NCBI RefSeq assembly: GCF_022829345.1
Contig: NZ_JAKSXV010000080.1
Location: 1 to 64,000, forward strand
Direction: 5' to 3'
Length of the DNA: 64,000 bases
Source: Methylobacterium sp. J-090
GTDB lineage: Bacteria > Pseudomonadota > Alphaproteobacteria > Rhizobiales > Beijerinckiaceae
Shown here: piece by piece, positions 18,440-29,088 of the stretch
Numbering within the stretch: the stretch's first letter is position 1
Layout of the letters: each line of letters opens with the position of its first letter
The notes under the pieces: model-generated
The model's input: only the letters and a program-made list of their open reading frames with translations
Told to the model about the DNA's origin: nothing
Database searches by the model: none
Position numbers and translations under genes: made by a program

Positions 18440-20383
18440 GTGACCCTGACTGCGTTCGCGCCGTGCCTGCTGACGCTCGGCTTCCTGACGATCGTGCTGC
18501 CCTTTCTCGACAGAAATCGGACTGCCGGCCGAATCCTGCCGTGCCTGCTGTGCGTCGGCCTGATGCTTCGCTATGTCGTCTGGCGCCTCACGGAGACGTT
18601 GCCGCCGTTCGACACCACCTTCACGGCACTCTGGGCGTACGTGTTCTTAGCGTTCGAACTCACGAGCGTGACCAGCGGTCTGCTCTTCCTTGCTTTCCTC
18701 GTCCGAACGCTCGACAGGCGGGATGAATCGACAGCGAATCAGAACTGGATCAAAGCCCACCAGCCCGCAGTCGATATCTTCATTGCTACTTACAATGAGG
18801 AGGAAGCGATCCTTGATCGTACGATCCTCGGGGCTTGCACGCAAGATTACGCCCCCGTGCGGGTCTTCGTCCTAGACGATGGAAAGCGAAAATGGCTCGC
18901 TGAACTCTGCGCCCGGCGCGGCGTACACCACGTCACGAGGCCAGACAACGCTCATGCCAAAGCCGGCAACATGAACCACGCGCTGCGCTACGTCGCTGAA
19001 CTCGGTAATGCCGCAGACTACATCGTTATTCTTGATGCCGATTTCGTCGTGCAGCCCAATTTCGTGCGCAGGGCCCTTGCCCTGTTCCATGACCCAAGTG
19101 TCGGCTGCGTACAGACGCCGCAACATTTCTTCAACCCTGACCCCCTTCAGCACGGCTTTCGATCTGCAACCCGGTGGCCGGACGAGCAACGCTTCTTCTT
19201 CGACGTCCTGCTCGCATCGAAAGACGCCTGGGGCGCCGCGTTCAGTTGCGGCACCTCCTCGATCTGTCGCCGCAAGGCCGTCGAGGCGATCGGCGGTTTT
19301 CCGACGGAGAGCGTCACCGAGGACATGCTGCTGTCAATCAAGCTCCGATCCCAGGGATGGAAGACTGTCTACCTCAACGAGCGTCTTAGTATGGGTCTCG
19401 CCCCCGAGGGGCTGGAGGAGTACGTGACCCAACGGGGACGCTGGTGCCTCGGCTTCATGCAGATCTTGCGCAGTCCCTGGGGACCTTGCGGTTCGGCCAA
19501 TCTGCCGCTGATCGACCGCATCTCGCTCGTTGATGCATTCCTGTACTGGGCAATGACTTTCCCGTTCCGTATCGTCTGCCTCCTGGCCCCGATTATTTAC
19601 GCGCTGACAGGGGCCATGATCTTGTACACTGACGGCGAAGGTATCCTCACGTATGCGGTCCCGACGTTGATCGCGCAGTTCGCCGTCTACCCCTGGATCT
19701 CGCGGGGGCGATGTCTTCCAATCCTATCGGACGCCAGCCAACTCCTCATTGCAACGACGGCCATCAAAGCAACCTGCATCGGTCTGTTTGGCTCGCGCAA
19801 TCAGAAGTTTAAAGTTACGGCCAAGGGCGGCGACCGCAGCCGGACCGTCGTTCAATGGGGTATGATGCGACCTTTCGCGATCATGCTTGCGTTAACGATC
19901 GCCAGCCTGATTTACTACGTGGTCGGCAACATCGACTATGACGGAAGCAAGGGATGGAACATCTCTTGGGTGTTCTGGACGTATTATAGTGTCATCGTTC
20001 TGATCGTAACGTGCCTGACATGTGTTGAACTGCCGAGATCGGCCGAGGAGCGATTTCACACGTCGGAGCCAATCTGGGCACAGGTCGGCGAGGAGAGGCT
20101 GCCACTGCGGCTCGTCGAACTCTGGCCGAGCGGCGCGCGCGTGCGGGGATTGCCGTTGGGCGGACTCGGCGATCGCATCTCCTTGTACATCGAGGACATC
20201 GGGCCGGTGGTCGGATGCGTGACACCGGGCGAGTCCGGAGAGGTGGAGGTCGCCTTCGATGCCCTGCCCGGCCTGCGCGACCGCATGTTGTTGAAGCTGT
20301 TCTCGGGCCGATACCGTATGGCTCCCGAGGAGACCTCGTTTACGGATGTCCTTCGGGGCGTCGCCATCCGCATGTTCGCCTGA
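18440..20383 (+). CDS. Cellulose-synthase-like processive glycosyltransferase (GT2; BgsA-like)
   Basis: The 647-residue inner-membrane enzyme has N-terminal helices (about 5-30, 34-50, 55-90), a GT-A domain (about 105-330) and C-terminal helices to about 530. All processive beta-glycan synthase motifs are present: FIATYNEE, VFVLDDGKR, ILDADFV, FFNPDP, SVTEDMLL and QRGRWCLG. It should polymerise a beta-glucan from a UDP-sugar and translocate it. The tail (about 530-647) is PilZ-like but eroded: RSAEER (R533, R538; six-residue spacing, not RxxxR) and ELWPSG (560-565) in place of D/NxSxxG. No BcsB or BcsC accompanies it. The start is GTG at 18440 after GGAGCGAG. Rare TTA codons and locally low G+C (45% over 19981-20040) suggest transfer. 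Confidence 0.85.
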   Translation: MTLTAFAPCLLTLGFLTIVLPFLDRNRTAGRILPCLLCVGLMLRYVVWRLTETLPPFDTTFTALWAYVFLAFELTSVTSGLLFLAFLVRTLDRRDESTANQNWIKAHQPAVDIFIATYNEEEAILDRTILGACTQDYAPVRVFVLDDGKRKWLAELCARRGVHHVTRPDNAHAKAGNMNHALRYVAELGNAADYIVILDADFVVQPNFVRRALALFHDPSVGCVQTPQHFFNPDPLQHGFRSATRWPDEQRFFFDVLLASKDAWGAAFSCGTSSICRRKAVEAIGGFPTESVTEDMLLSIKLRSQGWKTVYLNERLSMGLAPEGLEEYVTQRGRWCLGFMQILRSPWGPCGSANLPLIDRISLVDAFLYWAMTFPFRIVCLLAPIIYALTGAMILYTDGEGILTYAVPTLIAQFAVYPWISRGRCLPILSDASQLLIATTAIKATCIGLFGSRNQKFKVTAKGGDRSRTVVQWGMMRPFAIMLALTIASLIYYVVGNIDYDGSKGWNISWVFWTYYSVIVLIVTCLTCVELPRSAEERFHTSEPIWAQVGEERLPLRLVELWPSGARVRGLPLGGLGDRISLYIEDIGPVVGCVTPGESGEVEVAFDALPGLRDRMLLKLFSGRYRMAPEETSFTDVLRGVAIRMFA

Positions 20384-21498
20384 TGCAGTGCACCTTGGAA
20401 CGGTCGCGCCGCAGGATCGCGGAGCTCTTTCGAACGGGGCGCGGATTCCGAGCCGTCCGGCGTCGGCGTCACAGGTCGCCGCTTTGCACCATGGCGGCAT
20501 TCTTCTGGGTCATGATAACCGTGAGCGTGACGAGCGAGGAAGCGGTGCGGCCGGATTCGACAGCATTCAGGCGCGCCGTCTCCGAGTTCGTCGGGCGCTT
20601 CGTCACCGCGGAAGGTCGCGTCGTCGACGATTACAATGGCGGGATCAGCCACAGCGAGGGCCAAGGCTACGGCATGCTCGCCGCGGCGCTCTCGGGGAAC
20701 CGTGAGGCCTTCGACCGGATCTGGTCGTGGACGCGCGACACTCTGTTCGTCCGGGAGGACGGCCTCGCGGCATGGCGGTGGGACCCCCATGCCGAGCCCC
20801 ACGTCACCGACCGCAACAACGCGACGGACGGCGATCTGCTGATCGCCTGGGCTCTGATCGAGGGGGGGGAGCGCTGGCACGGCTCCTACGCGGCCGAAGG
20901 CCGGCGGATCGCGGACGCCGTGGCGCAGCGCATGGTGTTCGCGGTTGGTCCGAAGCGGTTCCTGCGGCCCGCCGCGGTCGGTTTCGGTGCCGAGGATCGG
21001 GCCGACGGTCCGGTGGTCAACCTCTCGTACTGGGTGTTCCCGGCACTGGTACGGCTCGCCGCGGCGGACCCGGCCGGGCCGTGGACGAAACTCATCGACG
21101 GCGGCCTCGACCTGCTTGAGGCCAGTCGCTTCGGACCGGCCCGACTCCCGAGCGACTGGATTTCCGTGGCCGGGTCGCCCTCGCCGTCCGAGCGGGAGCC
21201 GGCCCGCTTCGGTTATGATGCCGTACGCATCCCGCTCTACCTCGCATGGGCCTTCCCGCGGGAGGATGCGCGGCTCCAGGGCTTCTCGACGGTCCTCGCA
21301 GAAGGGCATCCCCAGGTGATCGACCTGCTCACCGGGGCCCCCCTCGAACCATTCGGTGGCACAGGCTTCTCGGTGCTCGGCGAGGTTATTGCGCGCGCCG
21401 AGCACCGAGCTCCCACGCCGGGGCCCGACCTGGCCAAGGACTCGTATTATGCAACGATTATAGGTGTATTTTCTCTATACGTACTTGCGTATCGGTAA
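20383..21498 (+). CDS. Glycoside hydrolase family 8 endoglucanase
   Basis: The 371-residue product has an Arg-rich N-terminus, a hydrophobic export segment (MAAFFWVMITVSVT, about 37-50) and a GH8 catalytic domain. The general-acid glutamate lies in ISHSEGQGYGML, and FGYDAVRIPLYLAW holds the aspartate expected to act as base in BcsZ-like enzymes; NNATDGDLLIAWAL is also conserved. GH8 enzymes cut beta-1,4 or mixed-linkage glucans in the periplasm and in bcs operons trim or release the nascent polymer. Its ATG overlaps the synthase stop (TGATG at 20381-20385), so the two are translationally coupled. An open frame extends to 20215 inside the synthase gene but lacks family similarity there. Confidence 0.88.
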   Translation: MQCTLERSRRRIAELFRTGRGFRAVRRRRHRSPLCTMAAFFWVMITVSVTSEEAVRPDSTAFRRAVSEFVGRFVTAEGRVVDDYNGGISHSEGQGYGMLAAALSGNREAFDRIWSWTRDTLFVREDGLAAWRWDPHAEPHVTDRNNATDGDLLIAWALIEGGERWHGSYAAEGRRIADAVAQRMVFAVGPKRFLRPAAVGFGAEDRADGPVVNLSYWVFPALVRLAAADPAGPWTKLIDGGLDLLEASRFGPARLPSDWISVAGSPSPSEREPARFGYDAVRIPLYLAWAFPREDARLQGFSTVLAEGHPQVIDLLTGAPLEPFGGTGFSVLGEVIARAEHRAPTPGPDLAKDSYYATIIGVFSLYVLAYR

Positions 21499-21657
21499 CG
21501 ATACAGCTCGAAATCTCGAAAGCAGCCATTCTGTTTTCGTCCACGCATGCCGATGGATGAAGGTCCGGTCCTACGATTGCCAATTCTGACGGCGGACCAA
21601 CAAAAATCCACCCATCACGGACGTCGATGGCGGACCCCAACCCCCAAAAAACCACCC

Positions 21658-22329
21658 CTACCGCGTGCCGTACATCCGGTCGCCCGCGTCCCCCAGCCCA
21701 GGAACGATGTAGCCGTGGTCGTTGAGGTGGCTGTCGATGGCGGCCGTCCAGATCGGGATTTCGGGGTGGCTGGCCTGGAGGTGCCCGATCCCCTCGGGGG
21801 CGGCGAGCAGGCAGACGAAGCGGAGGTCCTGGGCGCCGCGCGCCTTCAGGAGGGTGATGGCCGCCACCGCCGAGTTGCCCGTCGCCAGCATCGGATCGAG
21901 GACGAGGACCGTGCGGTCGGCGAGATCCGAGGGCGCCTTGAAGTAGTATTCCACCGCCTCCAGGCTCTCGGGGTCGCGGTAGAGCCCGATATGGGCGACC
22001 CGGGCCGAGGGCATCAGCGACAGCATCCCGTCGAGGAAGCCCGTGCCGGCGCGCAGGATCGGGGCGAGCACGAGCTTCTTGCCGGCGATCTGCGGCGCCT
22101 GCATCGCCTGGATCGGCGTCTCGATGGTCACCGATTCGAGCGGCAGGTCGCGGGTCACCTCGTAGGCCAGCAGCATGCCGATCTCGTTGAGGATCTGGCG
22201 GAAGCCCTTGGTCGAGCGCGCCCGGTCGCGCAGGAGCGTCAGCTTGTGCTGGACCAGGGGGTGGTCGACCACCCGGACCGCCGCCGCGTCCGCCGCTCCG
22301 TCCACCCCTTGGCCCGCCGCGTTCTGCAT
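21658..22329 (-). CDS. upp: Uracil phosphoribosyltransferase
   Basis: The 223-residue enzyme converts uracil and PRPP to UMP in pyrimidine salvage. [16 protein letters not shown] at the start, [14 protein letters not shown], the PRPP-binding loop [18 protein letters not shown] and the uracil-binding C-terminus [16 protein letters not shown] are all intact. It is slightly longer than Escherichia coli Upp because of about 18 alanine-rich N-terminal residues. An internal start nearer VRVVDHP cannot be excluded. It is convergent with the GH8 gene across a 159-base gap. deoB lies 2 kb away, so two salvage genes are near each other, though not in one operon. Confidence 0.95.
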   Translation of the reverse strand: MQNAAGQGVDGAADAAAVRVVDHPLVQHKLTLLRDRARSTKGFRQILNEIGMLLAYEVTRDLPLESVTIETPIQAMQAPQIAGKKLVLAPILRAGTGFLDGMLSLMPSARVAHIGLYRDPESLEAVEYYFKAPSDLADRTVLVLDPMLATGNSAVAAITLLKARGAQDLRFVCLLAAPEGIGHLQASHPEIPIWTAAIDSHLNDHGYIVPGLGDAGDRMYGTR

Positions 22330-22420
22330 CGCCCGAGTCTTTCCCGTCGGATCGGCGAAAGGCGGACCCGAGGCGAAAATCCTTAGCGCATCGGGGCATC
22401 CCCCGCGACGGGCGGACCCC

Positions 22421-22457
22421 GAGAAAAAGGGGCTCCCGGCTTTTGGCCGGAAGCCCC
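22421..22457 (-). terminator. Intrinsic terminator of the DUF2852 gene
   Basis: GGGGCTCCCGGC (22429-22440) pairs with GCCGGAAGCCCC (22446-22457) with one mismatch across a five-base loop. On the minus strand the stem is followed by TTTTT (complement of 22424-22428). It lies 27 bases after the stop of the minus-strand DUF2852 gene. Confidence 0.85.
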
Positions 22458-22483
22458 CGTCGTCATGGCGCTCCGAAAAAATC

Positions 22484-22960
22484 TCAGACGGAGCGGGTCG
22501 AATCGGCGGCGCGCTTCTGGGCCATGTAGGCGTCGAATTCCTCGCGGTCCTTGGCCCGCTTCAGGCCCTCGACATACTCCGAAAAGGCGCGGCTCTCCTC
22601 GGCGAGCGCCCGGCGCTGGGCGTCGAGGCGGTCGAGCTCGGCCTTGCGGTACTCGTCGAAGGCGCGGTTGCCGGTGGTGCCGACGCCGTTGGCCGCCTCG
22701 TAGGCGGCGGCGAAGCGCGAGCGCCCCGTCGTGCCGGCGGTGTTCCAGGCCGAGCCCCAGGCGCTGCCGCGGCTGGCCAGCCCCCGCAACTCGCCGAGCG
22801 CCGGATAGCCGGCGATCTTCCAGGCGACGTAGGCCAGGGCCGCCGGCCACCAGTAGAGGAAGCCGACCACGATGGCGCCGATCTCGAACGAGCGCTTGGG
22901 AAACGGGCCGCTGCGGCAGGTTTTGCCGGAGGCCCAGGGGGAAGTGGAGGATAGACTCAC
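22484..22960 (-). CDS. DUF2852 membrane protein
   Basis: The 158-residue product has one clear membrane segment ([28 protein letters not shown], about 25-52), then a Gly/Ser-rich linker and charged helices ending in [10 protein letters not shown]. The pattern [12 protein letters not shown], then a [23 protein letters not shown] helix, matches the alphaproteobacterial DUF2852 family, for which no function is established. The coiled-coil C-terminus (about 95-150) is probably cytoplasmic. A clean terminator follows. The N-terminal start at 22960 ([11 protein letters not shown]) is uncertain by a few codons. Confidence 0.82.
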   Translation of the reverse strand: MSLSSTSPWASGKTCRSGPFPKRSFEIGAIVVGFLYWWPAALAYVAWKIAGYPALGELRGLASRGSAWGSAWNTAGTTGRSRFAAAYEAANGVGTTGNRAFDEYRKAELDRLDAQRRALAEESRAFSEYVEGLKRAKDREEFDAYMAQKRAADSTRSV

Positions 22961-23156
22961 GGCTCACGTCTCCGATGTTAATGTGAACGACATTCACTTG
23001 CGGATGCGGCGCGGCGCTTTCAAGGGGCGCGCGCCCGGCATTCGTACCGGCGCGCGCCGGGCGCCCGTTCCCTCGGGGGGCTGCGCCGTTCCGTCCGGGG
23101 GCCCGCGCCGTTCCGCAGCGGGGACGGACCGGCGCGCCGCGCCGGCCGCGCGCCGG

Positions 23157-23795
23157 TCAATCGCGGGCGCGCGGGGTCCCGGCGCCGTGCACGAGGGCGA
23201 GGACGCCGGCGCGCAGGAGCTCGTACTTGTCGGGCACGCCCGGCCCCTTCGGCAGATGTCCGGAGGCGGCCAAGGTCGCCAGCCCGTGGGACAGGGCCCA
23301 GACCTCCAGGGCGACGAAGCGCGGGGCGACGCCGCCGAATCCTTCGGGAAACGTCGATTGCAGGGCGTCCACCAGCAGGTCGAACGGGCTCGGACGGGGC
23401 CCGGCTTGCGGGTTCGGCACGGCGGCCGGCAGACCTCGCGTCTCGAAGATCGCCGCGTAGTAGCCCGGCTCCTCCTCGGCGAAGGCGAGGTAGGCCTCCC
23501 CCATGCGGGTGAACCGCTCGAGCGGCGTCCCCTTCGCCGCCAGGGACCGCGCCAGGCGCTCGGCGAGGTCGGTGAAGCCGCGCCCCGCCACCTCCTCCAG
23601 CAGGGCCTCGCGGCCCCGGAAATGCCGGTAGAGGGCGGCCGGCGTCACCCCGACGAGGCGGGCCGCGTCGACCAGGGTGAACCCGCCGACGCCGCGCTCG
23701 GCGATGAACCGGCGCGCCGCCTCGATCAGGGCCTCCTTGAGGTTGCCGTGATGGTAGCTGCGCCGGTCGTCGGGGCCTTCGCGCCAGGGTCGCAC
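23157..23795 (-). CDS. TetR/AcrR transcriptional regulator with WHG-type C-terminal domain
   Basis: The 212-residue protein has an N-terminal TetR helix-turn-helix: RRSYHHGNLKEALIEAARRFI, then GGFTLVDAARLVGVTPAALYRHFRGREALLEEV (about 14-66). The C-terminal half (EEEPGYYAAIFETRG; FVALEVWALSHGLATL) is that of the WHG-domain group, which senses unknown small molecules. A perfect 8+8 palindrome with an 8-base spacer lies 102 bases upstream (23897-23920), a likely autoregulatory operator. No obvious target gene is adjacent: the DUF2852 gene follows on the same strand but has its own spacing, and a DUF1192 gene lies on the other side of the operator. Confidence 0.88.
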   Translation of the reverse strand: MRPWREGPDDRRSYHHGNLKEALIEAARRFIAERGVGGFTLVDAARLVGVTPAALYRHFRGREALLEEVAGRGFTDLAERLARSLAAKGTPLERFTRMGEAYLAFAEEEPGYYAAIFETRGLPAAVPNPQAGPRPSPFDLLVDALQSTFPEGFGGVAPRFVALEVWALSHGLATLAASGHLPKGPGVPDKYELLRAGVLALVHGAGTPRARD

Positions 23796-23896
23796 GCTGT
23801 TGTCCTCATCGGGTCCGCCCCATCATGACGGGCGAGACGCCGCACGGTTGCACGCCGGAGCCCTCCCCTAGCACGCGACCATGAATTTTCGACCCC

Positions 23897-23920
23897 ACTC
23901 TGTCGATCAGTAGACAGAGT
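23897..23920. promoter_or_regulatory. Candidate TetR operator palindrome
   Basis: ACTCTGTC (23897-23904) and GACAGAGT (23913-23920) are perfect inverted repeats around GATCAGTA. The size and symmetry suit a TetR dimer. It sits between the minus-strand TetR gene start (23795) and the end of the upstream DUF1192 gene (23957). Confidence 0.6.
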
Positions 23921-23956
23921 CCGCCCCATCGACGCAGGTCTGCCACAGGGCCGAGC

Positions 23957-24142
23957 TTACAGCTTGAAGATCGACCCCGCCGCGTCGCGGGCCGCGTTCT
24001 TGGCGTCCCGTGCGGCTTCGAGGCGCGTGATCTCGCGCTGCAGGAGGGCGATGCGCTCGGAGAGATCCGCCACCGACAGGGTGTCGAGGGGCTCGCCGAG
24101 GCTGTGGGCCGGGCGCGGCCGGGACTCGTCGTCATCGCGCAT
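23957..24142 (-). CDS. DUF1192 family small protein
   Basis: The 61-residue product has a polar start and one amphipathic helix: TLSVADLSERIALLQREITRLEAARDAK, ending AARDAAGSIFKL. The LSVxxLxxRIxxLxxEIxRLE pattern and terminal AxxxF are diagnostic of DUF1192, a small coiled-coil family in Alphaproteobacteria without known function. It ends 21 bases downstream of the deoB stop on the same strand and so may be the last gene of an ABC-deoB-DUF1192 transcript. Confidence 0.8.
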   Translation of the reverse strand: MRDDDESRPRPAHSLGEPLDTLSVADLSERIALLQREITRLEAARDAKNAARDAAGSIFKL

Positions 24143-24163
24143 GGTCGATCCTTCCTTGAACTG

Positions 24164-25381
<1,218 letters not shown>

Positions 25382-25389
25382 CGGAGGCC

Positions 25390-27018
<1,629 letters not shown>

Positions 27019-27062
27019 CGGGTGGACGTCATGGAACAAGCCGGGGCGAGACGGTTTCGATC

Positions 27063-27135
27063 GGTTATAGCGCGCGCGATGGCGATGGGCGAACGGCGAT
27101 GCGCGATTGATCGCGCGCCTCCGCGCGCTACAACC
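27063..27135. repeat. Inverted repeat in a divergent promoter region
   Basis: GGTTATAGCGCGCG (27063-27076) and CGCGCGCTACAACC (27122-27135) are inverted copies with one mismatch, 45 bases apart. They lie between the divergent ABC ATPase and transglycosylase genes. A paired regulatory site or a structured 5' leader are both possible. Confidence 0.45.
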
Positions 27136-27141
27136 CCGTGC

Positions 27142-28071
27142 GTGATCATCCTGCGCCCCGCCCTTCTCGCCGCCGTGCTCGTCCTCGCAGGCGCGGCCTT
27201 TGCCTCGGCGGCCCCGTCGGAGGGGGGCGAGACCGTGGAGCAGGCCCTGTGCCGGCTCATCGAATCCTCGGCCAAGGCCCGCGCCCTCCCCGTTCCGTTC
27301 CTCACCCGCCTGATCTGGCGCGAGAGCGCCTTTCGCGTCGGCGCCGTCAGTCCCGTCGGCGCACAGGGGATCGCGCAGTTCATGCCCGGAACGGCGCGCG
27401 AGCGCGGTCTCACCGATCCGTTCGACCCCGAGCAGGCGATCCCGCACGCGGCCCACCTGCTCGCCGATCTCAACCGTCAGTTCGGCAATCTCGGGCTCGC
27501 GGCGGCAGCCTACAATGGCGGTCCCGGCCGAGTCTCCGCGTGGCTCGCCGGCACCGGCGGCCTGCCGAGCGAGACGCGCAACTACGTCCTGGCGATCACG
27601 GGTGCCCCGGCGGAGGACTGGCGCGCAGGCGCTAGCATCGAGATGCCGCCGAACGAGGCCGAGGCGGGCAAGAAGGCCAACGCCGAAATCAAGTCTCAGG
27701 AGGCCAAGTCTCAGGAAGCCAAGCCGGATTCCGAAAAAACATGCCTTCAGGTGACGGCGGCCCTGCGCGTCCCGTCCCGCGGCGACCGCTTCGCCATCGG
27801 CGGCAACGAGGGGCCGGCGGCGCCCTGGGGCATCCAGCTCGCGGGCAATTTTTCCAAGGCTTTGGCCCTTCAGAGCTTCGCCCGCACCCGTAAGCTCTAC
27901 ACAAGCGTGATCGGTGAGGTTCGGCCGATGATCATCGGCACACGCCTGCGCAATCGCGGCACCCGGGCCTTCTACCGCATCCGCATTCCGGCCCAGAGCC
28001 GCGCGGCCGCCGACGCCCTTTGCGGCCGGATTCGCGGCGTCGGCGGGGCCTGCTTGGTCCTGCGCACGTAA
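27142..28071 (+). CDS. Secreted lytic transglycosylase with SPOR-like C-terminus
   Basis: The 309-residue protein has a signal peptide (LRPALLAAVLVLAGAAFASA) and a soluble-lytic-transglycosylase (SLT/lysozyme-fold) domain. The catalytic glutamate is in LIWRESAFR, followed by SPVGAQGIAQFMPGTA and AAAAYNGGPGRV, all hallmarks of family 1 transglycosylases, which cleave peptidoglycan to 1,6-anhydromuropeptides. Residues about 190-215 hold a short EAKSQ duplication, and the last about 75 residues (WGIQLAGNFSKALALQSF; FYRIRIPAQSRAAADALC) look like a SPOR peptidoglycan-binding domain. The start could be GTG 27142 or ATG 27085/27079; GTG gives the cleaner signal peptide. Confidence 0.82.
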   Translation: MIILRPALLAAVLVLAGAAFASAAPSEGGETVEQALCRLIESSAKARALPVPFLTRLIWRESAFRVGAVSPVGAQGIAQFMPGTARERGLTDPFDPEQAIPHAAHLLADLNRQFGNLGLAAAAYNGGPGRVSAWLAGTGGLPSETRNYVLAITGAPAEDWRAGASIEMPPNEAEAGKKANAEIKSQEAKSQEAKPDSEKTCLQVTAALRVPSRGDRFAIGGNEGPAAPWGIQLAGNFSKALALQSFARTRKLYTSVIGEVRPMIIGTRLRNRGTRAFYRIRIPAQSRAAADALCGRIRGVGGACLVLRT

Positions 28072-28166
28072 GCGTGTCGATCACGATCCGGATGGCCCGC
28101 GATTGCGCCATCAATCCGCCGTGTGCGCCCTGTCACAGGAAGGCGACGCCGCCTTCAGAGAGATGC

Positions 28167-29075
28167 ATGACCCGGGTCCTCACCGTCCTTGCCAGCCTCA
28201 TCGGTCTTGCCTTCCTCGCCCTCGGCGTCACGGCGTGTTCGCCGCTCGCGCTGTTCGATGCCATCGGCCCGCGTGACGACGGCGGTCGGCTCAGCTTGCG
28301 CAACGCCGCCTTCGGTCCGCATCCGCGCCAGCGCCTCGACGTGTTCACCCCCGTGGCGGGTGCCGGCGGCGCCCCCGTGCTGGTGTTCTTCTATGGCGGT
28401 TCCTGGAAGAACGGCACCAAGGAGGATTACGCCTTCGTCGGTCAGGCCCTGGCCGCCCAGGGCTTCGTGACGGTGCTACCCGATTACCGGCTCTACCCCG
28501 AGGTCCGCTTCCCCGACTTCCTCGACGACGGGGCGGCCGCCATCGCCTGGGTCCGGGACAACATCGCCCAATATGGCGGCGACCCGCGCCGGATCGTCCT
28601 CGCGGGCCATTCGGCCGGGGCTTACAACGCGGTGATGCTGGGGCTCGACCCGCGCTACCTGCGCCGGGCGGGCGTCGACCCGAAGATCGTGCGGGCGGTG
28701 GCCGGCCTGTCCGGTCCCTACGACTTCCTGCCGCTCGATGCCGGCACCGCCACCGAAGTCTTCGGCGAGGCCCGCGACAAGGCCGCGACCCAGCCGGTGA
28801 CCTTCGCCGGCCCGCATTCACCCCCGGCTTACCTCGCCACCGGCGACGGCGACACCACCGTGCGCCCGAGCAACACCCGCAGCCTCGCCGCCCGCCTGCG
28901 CGAGGCCCGGGTGCCCGTGCAGGAGCGGATCTATGCCGGGCTCGACCATTCCGACACCCTGCTGGCGCTCTCGGTGACGTTTCGCTCCAAGGCCCCGGCC
29001 CTGGCCGAGATGGCCGCCTTCCTCCGGCAGCATTCCGGCGGCGAGCGTGTTCCGGCCCGGACGGTGAACCGCTGA
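28167..29075 (+). CDS. Lipoprotein alpha/beta-hydrolase (esterase)
   Basis: The 302-residue product has a lipoprotein-type signal (VLTVLASLIGLAFLALGVTAC; cysteine at about 25) and an HSL/BD-FAE-like esterase domain. The oxyanion-hole loop reads VFFYGGSWKNG, the nucleophile elbow is GHSAGAY, and acid and histidine residues fall in YLATGDGDTTV and AGLDHSDTL. It probably removes acyl groups from a surface or periplasmic substrate, anchored at the outer membrane; the substrate is unknown. ATG 28167 is chosen because it yields the lipobox. It ends 13 bases before the stop of the convergent GH10 xylanase gene. Confidence 0.82.
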   Translation: MTRVLTVLASLIGLAFLALGVTACSPLALFDAIGPRDDGGRLSLRNAAFGPHPRQRLDVFTPVAGAGGAPVLVFFYGGSWKNGTKEDYAFVGQALAAQGFVTVLPDYRLYPEVRFPDFLDDGAAAIAWVRDNIAQYGGDPRRIVLAGHSAGAYNAVMLGLDPRYLRRAGVDPKIVRAVAGLSGPYDFLPLDAGTATEVFGEARDKAATQPVTFAGPHSPPAYLATGDGDTTVRPSNTRSLAARLREARVPVQERIYAGLDHSDTLLALSVTFRSKAPALAEMAAFLRQHSGGERVPARTVNR

Positions 29076-29088
29076 GTCGAGCGCCGGT

